Virus record (IMG/VR): IMGVR_UViG_3300033148_002310
Location: 1-21,761 of that record
DNA from: a virus
Strand: one strand, 5' to 3'
Length of the DNA: 21,761 nucleotides
The notes below the pieces were generated by a model. It was not told the DNA's origin, searched no databases, and saw only the letters and a program-made list of their open reading frames with translations. The position numbers and the translations under genes are program-made. This document shows positions 1 to 7,435 of the stretch, in pieces (position 1 is the stretch's first letter; every line of letters begins with the position of its first letter).

Positions 1-14
1 GTGAAATTAATCAC

Positions 15-43
15 TTGCGATTTATGTTATCTATTTGTATAAT
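15..43 (+). promoter_or_regulatory. Putative sigma70-type promoter upstream of the first gene
   Basis: TTGCGA at 15-20 is followed after a 17-base spacer by a perfect TATAAT at 38-43. The -10 box lies inside a 32-bp sequence repeated at 359-390. A short dyad, TTGT (35-38) and ACAA (46-49), overlaps the -10 box and could be an operator. The spacing and -10 match are good, but the AT-rich background raises the chance of a false match. Confidence 0.5.
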
Positions 44-53
44 AAACAAGGAA
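22..53 (+). repeat. 32-bp direct repeat, copy 1 (-10 box plus AAGGAA)
   Basis: Identical over all 32 bases to 359-390. It contains TATAAT and ends in AAGGAA. Outside this core the flanks differ. The two copies bracket the small gene at 82-342, so each of the first two genes has one copy upstream. Confidence 0.85.
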
Positions 54-81
54 GTGAGTTTTTTGAAGGTTGAGGTTTTAA

Positions 82-342
82 ATGAATTCAGAACAAATTT
101 GCGAAAAACATGAAGCTGATTGCATAAATAGAATAGTTTTAGATTTAAAACATTTTCTTTCCATGCAATCACCAAAGATTCCATCTGACAAGACTTTAAA
201 CGAGTTTGCTATTATTTGTAATAATAGCAGTTTGTTATTAGGTCAAAGCATAGATGATTTTATGTTTTCTATAAAAAAGGCCCTGGGATATAGAGAGAGT
301 ATTATTCCATTAAGCGAAGCCCTGGAATCACTTAATGAGTAG
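82..342 (+). CDS. Small hypothetical protein upstream of terminase
   Basis: This 86-residue protein is not recognised. It has no signal peptide or membrane segment and looks like a small, mainly helical soluble protein with several cysteines in its N-terminal half (CEKHEADC near the start). A GAGG element (about 73-76) precedes the ATG, which supports the start. It sits alone between two copies of the same promoter-like repeat, just before the small terminase gene. In many phages this position holds small DNA-packaging accessory proteins or HNH endonucleases, but no HNH motif is present. No function is assigned. Confidence 0.65.
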   Translation: MNSEQICEKHEADCINRIVLDLKHFLSMQSPKIPSDKTLNEFAIICNNSSLLLGQSIDDFMFSIKKALGYRESIIPLSEALESLNE

Positions 343-358
343 GTCAATATGGATGTTA

Positions 359-390
359 TTATGTTATCTATTTGTATAATAAACAAGGAA
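359..390 (+). repeat. 32-bp direct repeat, copy 2
   Basis: Exact copy of 22-53, offset by 337 bases. It carries TATAAT at 375-380 and AAGGAA at 385-390, about 22 bases before the terminase small subunit ATG. The region corresponding to the -35 box of copy 1 reads GATGTT here, a poor match. If copy 2 works as a promoter it may need an activator; otherwise the repeat may be a protein-binding site such as a packaging or repressor site. Confidence 0.8.
375..380 (+). promoter_or_regulatory. Possible promoter -10 box before terminase genes
   Basis: TATAAT at 375-380 within the second repeat copy. There is no good -35 hexamer at the expected distance. Its role is inferred mainly from identity with the better-formed promoter at 15-43 and from its place at the head of the late gene block. 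Confidence 0.35.
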
Positions 391-411
391 TGATAAACAA
401 AATATACAAAA

Positions 412-867
412 ATGGCTAAATTAAATAAAAAACACAAAGACTTTATTGAAGTATTGAAAAAGAAAGCGTTTCATATCGCGAATGCTTGCGATGCTTTTGG
501 AATTCATCGCCAAACATACTATTTGTGGATACGAAAAGTTGACGGATTCAAGGAATTGATAGAAAGTGAACGGATGCGCCTTGTGGACACAGTGGAGGCG
601 TTATTATATGAGAATGCGCTGGACGGTCAACAGCGAGCCATTGAAAAGTTTCTACAACACAACTATCCTGAAAAGTATGGTGAACGAATTAATCTTGAGC
701 ACACAGGCAAAGACGGCGGGCCAATACAGACAAGCAATGTCGAATTGTTGCAAATTCTTGAACGGTATGATATAAAAGACCTGTTAAAATTAATAGCAAG
801 CGGAAAAGACATGATAGATATTACTTGCCCTGGTGAACCAAAAGACTATGTTCCCGCTCACAAATAA
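412..867 (+). CDS. terS: Terminase small subunit
   Basis: This 151-residue protein fits a phage small terminase, the DNA-recognition component that brings the large subunit to the packaging site. Residues about 20-45 form a helix-turn-helix-like segment (ACDAFGIHRQTYYLWIRK). The middle is helical and ends in a motif typical of small terminases, YGERINLEHTGKDGGPI (about residues 89-105). The C-terminal 40 residues are probably the part that contacts the large subunit. The ATG at 412 has only a weak ribosome site; AAGGAA of the upstream repeat lies about 22 bases away, and a nine-codon ORF (390-419) overlaps the start. It overlaps the large subunit gene by 35 bases. Confidence 0.85.
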   Translation: MAKLNKKHKDFIEVLKKKAFHIANACDAFGIHRQTYYLWIRKVDGFKELIESERMRLVDTVEALLYENALDGQQRAIEKFLQHNYPEKYGERINLEHTGKDGGPIQTSNVELLQILERYDIKDLLKLIASGKDMIDITCPGEPKDYVPAHK

Positions 868-1516
868 AAATGTTTACCTACTTTCTTACCTTGCCAAGTT
901 AGCACTTGCAAGGAAAGACTTTTGGGAATTCTGCAAACTTCGGGAGCCTGAATTCTATACAGAGCAACGTTCGCACTTGAAAGTTTTAGCAAGAACATTG
1001 CAGAAATTATATGATGGGAATCTGACAAAGGACGGCGTGCCTGTCAAAAAGTTAATGATAAACATGCCGCCGCGGCACGGCAAGACGCGAACGCTTATAA
1101 ACTTTTGTATGTGGCTATTTGGCAAGAACAACGAAGAGCGAATAATTGCTGTAAGTTATAACGAATTAACTGCTTCAGATTTAGGAAAGTTCACAAGAGA
1201 TGGGATAGCAGAAGAAAAGTTTGATCCCGCGTCTATTACATTTCAAGACATATTTCCAGGAACAAAAATCAAGCAAGGCTCAAGTAGTTATCTAAAGTGG
1301 GCACTGGATGGACAGCATTTCAATTTCTTGTCGACCTCACCAGGCGGTTCAGCAACGTCAAAAGGTGCATCCTGGCAGATTATTGATGACATGATTAAGA
1401 ATGCTGAAGAGGCTTATAACGAGCGAAAACTTGACAAGGATTGGCGCTATTTTTTTTGTTATTATCTGTATGACTCAATGGTCAAGTTTAGATATTTGTG
1501 GGCGGATTGTAGATGA
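833..1516 (+). CDS. terL: Terminase large subunit, N-terminal (ATPase) part, frame-interrupted
   Basis: The large terminase is the packaging motor ATPase plus nuclease. This part carries the ATPase domain: Walker A PPRHGKTRT at residues 79-87 and Walker B QIIDDM at 182-187. It starts with GTG at 833; an ATG at 848 is an alternative. After residue 208 (…KDWRYFF) the frame goes wrong. The final 19 residues of this ORF are out-of-frame noise, while the expected continuation (motif III region CMTQW, like the family's TRW) is in the +1 frame. The break lies at a T8 run, 1450-1457. With one T removed, the protein runs 833-2246, about 470 residues, a normal length for the family. Confidence 0.88.
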   Translation: MNQKTMFPLTNKNVYLLSYLAKLALARKDFWEFCKLREPEFYTEQRSHLKVLARTLQKLYDGNLTKDGVPVKKLMINMPPRHGKTRTLINFCMWLFGKNNEERIIAVSYNELTASDLGKFTRDGIAEEKFDPASITFQDIFPGTKIKQGSSSYLKWALDGQHFNFLSTSPGGSATSKGASWQIIDDMIKNAEEAYNERKLDKDWRYFFCYYLYDSMVKFRYLWADCR

Positions 1517-2246
1517 CCCAGATGAATACAAAGAATGGTACCATTTGCGTCTGCCTGCCTTTGACGGCAAAAAGATGCTTTGTCCAGATATCTTGAATAA
1601 ACGTAGGTGGAACAAATTACAACGAACAATGGACAAGGCCGTTTTTCTTGCGAATTATCAACAAGAGCAAATTGATATTAAAGGTCGTTTGTATCCAAAT
1701 ATCAAAACCTATGATGAATTACCACGAGGCGAAAAAGGGGAATTATTAACAGAGGGCATTTATGCTTATTTCGATATCGCTGACGAAGGAAGTGATTATT
1801 TAGCTGGAGCGGTTTACTCTGTCTGGCAGGGATTTGCTTATATCCTTGACGTTCTATTTTCAAAAGAAAATGCAGAAATTACAGAACCGCAAGCCGCAGA
1901 AATGCTAAACAGAAATAGCGTTGGATTGGCAAACTTTGAAAGCAACAGCGGCGGACGTTATTATGCCAGGAACGTTGAACGGTTATTGCGAGAAGCGGGG
2001 AACAATTCAACAGGGATTAATACTTTTTTCCAATCACAAAACAAAGTCGGACGGATAAGAAGCAAGGCAAGCGAGGTGCAAAGATTAATTCTAATGCCGA
2101 AAGATTGGCGCAACCGGTGGCCTGAATTTTTTAACCATATTTACAAATTCCAAAGTGACGTAAAAAAGAATGAACATGATGACGGGGCGGATTTGCTTAC
2201 GGGTATTATTGAGCGAATGGTTCCAAGTATAGGATTTTTAAAGTAA
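1401..2246 (+). CDS. terL: Terminase large subunit, C-terminal (nuclease) part
   Basis: This is the continuation of the gene at 833. The apparent ATG at 1401 is unlikely to be real; authentic coding in this frame should begin about 1458, right after the T8 run. It holds the ATPase coupling region and the RNase H-like nuclease that cuts concatemeric DNA. Candidate metal-binding acids, in this ORF's numbering, are D125 (YFDIADEG), E180 (NFESNSGG) and the D260-D264 cluster (HDDGADLLTG). It ends in TAATG, sharing one base with the portal start. Whether the live phage makes one protein or the gene is dead depends on whether the frame break is real. Confidence 0.88.
   Translation: MLKRLITSENLTRIGAIFFVIICMTQWSSLDICGRIVDDPDEYKEWYHLRLPAFDGKKMLCPDILNKRRWNKLQRTMDKAVFLANYQQEQIDIKGRLYPNIKTYDELPRGEKGELLTEGIYAYFDIADEGSDYLAGAVYSVWQGFAYILDVLFSKENAEITEPQAAEMLNRNSVGLANFESNSGGRYYARNVERLLREAGNNSTGINTFFQSQNKVGRIRSKASEVQRLILMPKDWRNRWPEFFNHIYKFQSDVKKNEHDDGADLLTGIIERMVPSIGFLK
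1450..1457 (+). other. T8 homopolymer at the terminase frame break
   Basis: Eight T residues sit exactly where the ATPase frame (codons TTT TTT at 1451 and 1454) must shift +1 to continue as GTT ATT at 1458. Deleting one T restores a single terminase ORF. A miscalled homopolymer or a real inactivating insertion both fit. No known programmed frameshift of this type is established for terminases. Confidence 0.75.
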
Positions 2247-3730
2247 TGGCATATTTAACACAATCAGACATTGCAAATTTATTGCTTGAAAATCAAGCAG
2301 GTGAAAATTTTTCAAAAATAATTCAGGATATTATAGACACACACCTAAGCAGCCAGGATTTATCAGAAATGCAAGAGGCTGTAAGGTATTATAACTGTGA
2401 TCATGATATCAATGATGTAGATTTTAGAACCTACTATGTCCGGACAGAGGCAAAGACCGACACAAACGCGGCCAATAATCATATAGTGCATCCATTTTTT
2501 ACGCTCCAGGTGGACCAGAAAGCTGGTTATATAGCAGGCAATCCGATTGCGTTTGGCGTGGAGGGGGATGAGGAAACGGATAAAGCCGATATAATAAATG
2601 ATTTACTTGGCGAAGACTTTGCAGAACTTTGTCCGCAATGGATAACGCGCGCTTCGGTTCGTGGTTATGAGTTTCTGCATCCATATATTAATGAGCACGG
2701 TGAATTTGACTATGTATTAATTGACGCACAACAGTGTATTCCAGTTTATGATTCGCAGTACCAAAAAGAGCTAATTTATATGATCCGCTTTTATCAAGTT
2801 GATTATGTAGATAGTTCCGGTTCTAGTCAAGAGATTTATAAAGTAGAGTGGTGGGACAAAAACAGCGTAACTTTTTACACACAGACAGGCAAAGGAAGTG
2901 AGTTTGTACTTGATCCAACCGAAGCGATAAACCCGCGTGGGCACTTTAAACGTGCTAATTATGATGGAAATGGAAATGTGATTCCGGGGACAGAAGAATG
3001 GTTGGCCTGGGATTATGGCGTGCCGTTTATCAAGTTATCAAATAACGATAACGAAGTGAGTGATTTAAAGACAATCAAGCCGCTTATTGATAACTATGAC
3101 AGAAGTGTTTCTGTAAACGCTAATAAACTTGAGGACATAACAGACGCAATCTGGGAGCTTGCCGGTTATTCAGGAACAGATCTTGCTGAATTTCGAACAA
3201 ACCTAAAAGTATTTAAAGTAATTAACACACAAGAGGGCGGAAGCGCAAAGCCTATAACTATGGAAATCCCATACGAGGCGCACAATGCACACCTTGATAA
3301 ATTGGAAGATAACATCTATATATTTGGGCGCGCGGTTGATCCGCGGAAAGACAAGTTTGGCAATTCACCATCCGGCGTTGCTTTACGTTATATGTATATT
3401 TTACTTGATTTAAAAAGCAATATTTTAATTCGTAAGATGAAAAAGTCACTTCGTGAATTTATGCACTTTGTTGCGCAATATGCAGAAATGGCAAGAAGCG
3501 TCGATGTTGATCCAGCAGTTATCAATTTTACATTTAACAAGAGCATTTTGATAAACGAATTTGAAACTGTTCAGATGCTGCAAATGTCAAAAGGTTTGAT
3601 AAGTGATGAAACAATTGTTGAAAATCACCCACGAGTTGATGACCCACAACAAGAGCTTGAAAGAATGGAAGAAGACAGGGCCTTGATTCCTGATATAGAC
3701 CTTGACCCGGAGCCAGTAAATGCCGATTAA
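2246..3730 (+). CDS. Portal protein, SPP1 gp6-like
   Basis: This 494-residue protein forms the dodecameric ring at one capsid vertex through which DNA enters and leaves. The diagnostic block is NNHIVHPFFTLQVDQKAGYI followed by AGNPI at about residues 77-101, typical of the SPP1 gp6-like portal family. Further support is the C-terminal region with the conserved segment PSGVALRYMYILLDLK (about 379-394) and an acidic tail rich in DD, EE and DLDPEP. Length and position after terminase match the family. The ATG overlaps the terminase stop in TAATG, and the 3' end overlaps the next gene by 11 bases, so terminase, portal and minor head protein are probably one translationally coupled unit. Confidence 0.92.
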   Translation: MAYLTQSDIANLLLENQAGENFSKIIQDIIDTHLSSQDLSEMQEAVRYYNCDHDINDVDFRTYYVRTEAKTDTNAANNHIVHPFFTLQVDQKAGYIAGNPIAFGVEGDEETDKADIINDLLGEDFAELCPQWITRASVRGYEFLHPYINEHGEFDYVLIDAQQCIPVYDSQYQKELIYMIRFYQVDYVDSSGSSQEIYKVEWWDKNSVTFYTQTGKGSEFVLDPTEAINPRGHFKRANYDGNGNVIPGTEEWLAWDYGVPFIKLSNNDNEVSDLKTIKPLIDNYDRSVSVNANKLEDITDAIWELAGYSGTDLAEFRTNLKVFKVINTQEGGSAKPITMEIPYEAHNAHLDKLEDNIYIFGRAVDPRKDKFGNSPSGVALRYMYILLDLKSNILIRKMKKSLREFMHFVAQYAEMARSVDVDPAVINFTFNKSILINEFETVQMLQMSKGLISDETIVENHPRVDDPQQELERMEEDRALIPDIDLDPEPVNAD

Positions 3731-4709
3731 TCCTAATACAATAATTGCGTCAATAATGGGGATGGCTGATAAGCTGGATGAAAAGGCGGCGCGTGCTGTA
3801 GAGAAAGAACTTGTGCACATTTATAGGCGCGGTCTTGATAATATGCGCTTGAGGCTTTCAAAATTCTATGAGCAACACGGGGCGGAATTGACCTTTTCCG
3901 AAGCGGTTAAATATAACAGGCTCACTAAACTTGAAAAGCAAATAGCAGACGAATTAAAAGAGGTTAATAGAGAAGCAAACAAAGCAATAACAAACGCAAT
4001 TGGAGAAAGTTATCAGGAAAACTACTTTATACATTCTTACGCTATTAATTCAAGCTCAAAGTTAAGCTTTGCTGTATCTAATTTATCACCAGATGATATA
4101 AAGGCGGCTTTACTGAATCCCTATGACCGCGTAACTTGGCCTAAGCGCTTGGCCGGTCATACTAAAACTTTGCAGGATAGATTGCGTGGTGCTGTTACTG
4201 ACGCGTTGTTACGTGGCCAAGGCGTTGACGAGGCTGCCAGAAATTTACGAAAAGCCGATTGGTTTAAGACTGCTTTAAATAATGCGAAAGGACATTGGAA
4301 CAACGCGGCGTATAAGGCAAAAACGATAATGTGGACAGAGACACACAGAGCAAGCGAGGCGGGGCGGGCCGTTGCATGGAGCAAGGCAAAAGGCGCGGCT
4401 GATAAACTTGATATTGAAATGCTGAAAATTTGGGATGCGACACTTGATACAAAGACGCGGCCAAGTCATCAAATAATGGATCAACAAGTTTCTGATGCTG
4501 AGGGCTATTTTACCATGCGCGGGAAAAAGGTCGCGGGGCCAGGGAATACAGGCTTCGCGTCAGAGGACATAAGATGCCGCTGTTCAGCAATGGCTCACTT
4601 TCCAGATATGCCGACTAAATACCGACTTGATAATGTTGATAAAAAGATAACAACAGCACAGAATTATCGAGAGTGGGCAAAAAAGAAGGGTTATACAAGT
4701 AAACGATAA
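3720..4709 (+). CDS. Minor head / head morphogenesis protein, SPP1 gp7-like (Mu F family)
   Basis: This 329-residue protein has a helical N-terminal two thirds and a C-terminal Mu-F-type domain. The domain is marked by WTETHRASEAGRAVAW (about 203-218), then KIWDATLDTKTRPSH with conserved D and H, YFTMRGKKVAGPGN and the final DIRCRCSAM cysteine motif (about 284-292). In SPP1 the equivalent gp7 binds the portal and influences DNA ejection. Its place directly after the portal matches SPP1-type phages. It overlaps the portal gene by 11 bases. Downstream come 146 bases without a gene, the longest true non-coding gap in the window. Confidence 0.9.
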   Translation: MPINPNTIIASIMGMADKLDEKAARAVEKELVHIYRRGLDNMRLRLSKFYEQHGAELTFSEAVKYNRLTKLEKQIADELKEVNREANKAITNAIGESYQENYFIHSYAINSSSKLSFAVSNLSPDDIKAALLNPYDRVTWPKRLAGHTKTLQDRLRGAVTDALLRGQGVDEAARNLRKADWFKTALNNAKGHWNNAAYKAKTIMWTETHRASEAGRAVAWSKAKGAADKLDIEMLKIWDATLDTKTRPSHQIMDQQVSDAEGYFTMRGKKVAGPGNTGFASEDIRCRCSAMAHFPDMPTKYRLDNVDKKITTAQNYREWAKKKGYTSKR

Positions 4710-4714
4710 TGAAT

Positions 4715-4742
4715 TTTTCATGCAAAAAAGTTGTTTTATAAA
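4715..4742 (+). promoter_or_regulatory. Weak candidate promoter before scaffold/capsid genes
   Basis: TTTTCA at 4715-4720 and TATAAA at 4737-4742 are separated by 16 bases in the only sizeable non-coding gap of the head module. A dedicated promoter for abundantly made scaffold and capsid proteins would make sense. The hexamers are imperfect and the region is very AT-rich. Confidence 0.25.
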
Positions 4743-4758
4743 TAGTAATAAATCAGTG

Positions 4759-4783
4759 GATTTAGCCTACTTTTAGGCAAATC
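4759..4783 (+). promoter_or_regulatory. Stem-loop in the leader of scaffold/capsid mRNA
   Basis: GATTTAGCCTA (4759-4769) pairs with TAGGCAAATC (4774-4783) across a CTTT loop. That gives a 10-bp stem with one bulged A. It lacks a following T-run, so it is not a standard intrinsic terminator. It may act as an mRNA-stabilising or processing hairpin, or as an attenuator, for the highly expressed genes that follow. Confidence 0.5.
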
Positions 4784-4855
4784 TAAGCTAACTTGCGAAG
4801 GTTACAAACAATCGCGCGTCGGCGTTGCGACTGAAAAACGAAAAAGAGGTACAAA

Positions 4856-5500
4856 ATGGATGAGTTAAAGCAATTACTCGGAGAAGAATTGTTTGAGCAA
4901 GTGACCGAAAAACTCGGTGACAAAAAACTTTTGATTGACGACGGGAAATATATACATAATGTAGACGGTGCATATATTCCCAGGAAAGTTTTTAACGAAG
5001 ATAAAAAAAAGCTCAAAGACCAAATTGATGAATTGACTGGCAAGATTGAGGCTTTGCAAAAAGCAGGTAATGAAAATGAGAAGTTGCAAGAGCAATTAAA
5101 AGAATTATCTGAAAAGCTTCAAACGGTTAGCACTGAATCAGAGGCTCGACTTTTGGAAAGTGAGAGAATCGCTAAAATAGAAACGGCATTGATTAAATCC
5201 GGTGCTAATGATGCGTATATCGACTTTCTCAAAACCAAAATCGATTCTGAGGTTGTGAAAAAATCAGAAAGCGGCGAATGGATAGGGCTTGATCAGATTA
5301 ATGGTTTGAAAGAATCATTCCCTGTGATGTTCGGAACTCAAAAGGTAGTAGGCGAACCGCCGCCAGGTGGCGAACCCACTCCAGCGGTTACGGACTTGCA
5401 AAAGCAATACACAGCAGCCGTCGAACAATTTGGTAAATCTTCTCCTCAAGCGATTGCGGTAAAGAATGAAGCCTTTAGGAAAGGCGAACCGATTAATTAG
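4856..5500 (+). CDS. Capsid scaffolding protein, GP20-like
   Basis: This 214-residue protein resembles the phage GP20-type scaffold family, which guides assembly of the major capsid protein and is removed before packaging. The N-terminus LLGEELFEQVTEKLGDKKLL followed by YIPRKVFNEDKKKLKDQ is characteristic. Residues about 50-110 are a strong coiled coil rich in K, E and L. The C-terminal third has a Pro/Gly linker (EPPPGGEPTPA, near 170) and a basic, helical end that may bind the capsid protein. A GAGG ribosome site lies seven bases before the ATG. It sits directly before the major capsid gene, as expected. Confidence 0.88.
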   Translation: MDELKQLLGEELFEQVTEKLGDKKLLIDDGKYIHNVDGAYIPRKVFNEDKKKLKDQIDELTGKIEALQKAGNENEKLQEQLKELSEKLQTVSTESEARLLESERIAKIETALIKSGANDAYIDFLKTKIDSEVVKKSESGEWIGLDQINGLKESFPVMFGTQKVVGEPPPGGEPTPAVTDLQKQYTAAVEQFGKSSPQAIAVKNEAFRKGEPIN

Positions 5501-5512
5501 GAGAAAGATTAA

Positions 5513-6472
5513 ATGGCAAATGTAGCAGCGGGAACAGTTTGGAACCTTCCAAACTATGCCGGCGAATTGTTAACGGCATCCCCAGAAAAAACTCCCTTCT
5601 TGTCAATGATTGGCGGATTGACAGGCGGTGGATTACAGACAAATAACTTTGAATTTCCGCTAAATAGTAACTATGTGCACGAGTCGGCTTCACAGCCTGC
5701 GATTACAGAAACGGCATCTTTGACGGCGCCAACGGCTATTAGTTACGTTCGAGCACAAGAAAAGAATGTTTCACAAATTTTCCAAGAACAAGTTAGCGTA
5801 TCTTATGAGCGCCTGGCCAATCAGGGCCGTCTGTCTGGTATCAATACAGCAGGGCAAGCGAACCCGGTAGTGAGTGAGCTTGATTTTCAAATTGCAACGG
5901 CATTAAAAAAGATTGCTAGAGATGTAGAATATACATTGATTAACGGCAGTTATCAGATTGCGACAGATGCGTCGACGGCGAACAAGACGCGTGGTATTAC
6001 CGAGGCAGCCACGGGTGCGGGCACTGAGATTGACGCTAGCGATGGTGAACTTGACAAATCGCTATTGAACGAATTGTTACGCACGATGTATAACGCGGGT
6101 GCAGATTTTGAGAATTCCGTTATTTTTGTAAATGGATATCAGAAAGAAATGCTTTCGACCATTTTTACAAAAGACGGCACTCTTGCTCCGCGCGATAGAA
6201 ATGTTGGCGGTTACAATATTCAAACTATTGAAACTGATTATGGACGAATGGGTGTTGTGTTGAATCCATTCGTACAGACAGATGAATTAGTAGTAGTTGA
6301 TGTTGCAAAGTGCGCTCCCGTATTTCAGCCGGTTCCGGAAAAAGGAAATTTCTTTTACGAGATGCTTTCAAAGACTGGCGCGGCTGAAAGTGGCCAAATT
6401 TTTGGCAAGCTGGGTCTTGCTTACGGTGCTGGCTTTTATCATGGTTTCATTGACAGTTTAGCGACGGAATAG
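5513..6472 (+). CDS. Major capsid protein (HK97 fold, SU10-like)
   Basis: This 319-residue protein is assigned as the capsid shell subunit from its position after the scaffold and from its sequence. The N-terminal ELLTASPEKTPFLSMIGGL (residues 18-36) followed by a FEFPLNSN segment resembles SU10-type capsid proteins, where an N-terminal arm leads into an extended E-loop. The middle helix region (LDFQIATALKKIARDVEYTL) and late glycine-rich segments also fit. Its strong ribosome site AGGAG, nine bases before the ATG, fits high expression. I see no cleaved delta domain, which agrees with a separate scaffold gene. The exact subfamily is an inference. Confidence 0.85.
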   Translation: MANVAAGTVWNLPNYAGELLTASPEKTPFLSMIGGLTGGGLQTNNFEFPLNSNYVHESASQPAITETASLTAPTAISYVRAQEKNVSQIFQEQVSVSYERLANQGRLSGINTAGQANPVVSELDFQIATALKKIARDVEYTLINGSYQIATDASTANKTRGITEAATGAGTEIDASDGELDKSLLNELLRTMYNAGADFENSVIFVNGYQKEMLSTIFTKDGTLAPRDRNVGGYNIQTIETDYGRMGVVLNPFVQTDELVVVDVAKCAPVFQPVPEKGNFFYEMLSKTGAAESGQIFGKLGLAYGAGFYHGFIDSLATE

Positions 6473-6482
6473 GAGGCAATAA

Positions 6483-6875
6483 ATGAAAAGATTATTGATT
6501 GTATTGTTTATGGCCTTCGCAATTGCGGGCCTTGCGCGTGAGTGGACGCTGGACTGGGACGGTACGACCGGGCTTAAATCTGATGCGGTAAACCTTCCGA
6601 CTGGCTATGTAGCAAAGTACCTTGTTATCCCTGACAATATAAACTCTGACTCATTGCGATTCGAAGTTTATGGCGGCGGCGGATTTAAAGCACTTGTTAG
6701 CGGTAGTGCAATTTATTGGCAATTGAATGATACGACAGATGCGACTGTAATTCGGCTTGATCCTGATGTCTGGGGCCAATTTGCTGGCGTACAGTTGAAA
6801 GTATTAGTAACCGCGCAAGATAGTGCTGGTATTGCTGCAAGTACAACCTGCAAAATTGGAGCAAGTAAAAAATGA
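6483..6875 (+). CDS. Small beta-rich virion-type protein with Sec signal peptide
   Basis: This 130-residue protein begins with a textbook signal peptide: MKRLL, a hydrophobic core IVLFMAFAIAG, and a likely cleavage after LA-18 before REW. The rest is a single beta-rich domain similar in pattern to a common phage virion domain (segments KSDAVNLP, LVIPDNINSDSLRFEVYG, VIRLDPDVW, VQLKVLVTAQDSAG). That domain is usually encoded beside capsid genes and normally lacks a leader. AGGAGG precedes the ATG, the strongest ribosome site in the window, pointing to abundant product. It may be a capsid decoration protein or an exported protein. It overlaps the next gene in ATGA. Confidence 0.75.
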   Translation: MKRLLIVLFMAFAIAGLAREWTLDWDGTTGLKSDAVNLPTGYVAKYLVIPDNINSDSLRFEVYGGGGFKALVSGSAIYWQLNDTTDATVIRLDPDVWGQFAGVQLKVLVTAQDSAGIAASTTCKIGASKK

Positions 6876-7435
6876 TTGCAACTATAGGCCAAATCGTTAC
6901 TATTCTTGATTTAACGACTGATGCGGAAATAGACAAGGCAAGAATGTTGCTTCCGATTGTACAGTCTGATGTTATAGATTATACGAATAATTTATTCACA
7001 GAGAATGACCGGTATGTATCGGGTGACGGAATTGCCTTTGTGTCAAGTGGTAGACAAATCACGGATGAAGACGAAGGTTTTATAGACGCAAGTTTTTACG
7101 CAGGTATGGACATTTATGTTGACGGCAGCCTGAACAATGATGGCATCTATGAAGTGGCAAACGTGGCTGCCGGAACATTAACACTTGCCAGCGATTTTAA
7201 TTTAATCGACGAAGATGCGGGCGAAGGTGTGATTATTTGGAAAGTAAAATTTCCGCAAGCGTTGACTTTGATAGCAGCGCAAATGATAAAGGCCCTAATG
7301 AGTGGCGATAGATTGGCAGGTATTAAAGCGAAATCTCTTGGTGATTATTCAGAGACGTTTGAGATAGGTGGGAATTCTTATCCTGTTGGTATTGAAAAAG
7401 CACTCAATAAATATAGGCGAATAGCATGGGAATAG
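6872..7435 (+). CDS. Head-tail connector (adaptor) protein with inserted beta domain
   Basis: This 187-residue protein sits where gp15/gp6-type adaptor proteins sit, binding below the portal. The ends fit a helical connector: ARMLLPIVQSDVIDYTNNLF at 24-43, and at the C-terminus a helix IAAQMIKALMSGDR followed by KSLGDYSETF and VGIEKALNKYRRI. Between them, about residues 44-125, is an inserted beta-rich domain (GMDIYVDGSLNNDGIYEVA, TLTLASDFNLIDEDAGE). This type of domain occurs in many phage structural proteins and probably makes the protein longer than simple adaptors. It overlaps both neighbours. Confidence 0.78.
   Translation: MIATIGQIVTILDLTTDAEIDKARMLLPIVQSDVIDYTNNLFTENDRYVSGDGIAFVSSGRQITDEDEGFIDASFYAGMDIYVDGSLNNDGIYEVANVAAGTLTLASDFNLIDEDAGEGVIIWKVKFPQALTLIAAQMIKALMSGDRLAGIKAKSLGDYSETFEIGGNSYPVGIEKALNKYRRIAWE

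Noticed and set aside
390-419. Nine-codon leader ORF before the small terminase
   Set aside because: Its ATG directly abuts AAGGA with no spacing, so initiation there is unlikely, and nothing suggests attenuation.
1450-1457. Programmed +1 frameshift in the terminase
   Set aside because: There is no shift-prone codon with a downstream stop or other stimulatory context like known +1 sites, and terminases are not known to use one. A homopolymer length error or mutation is simpler.
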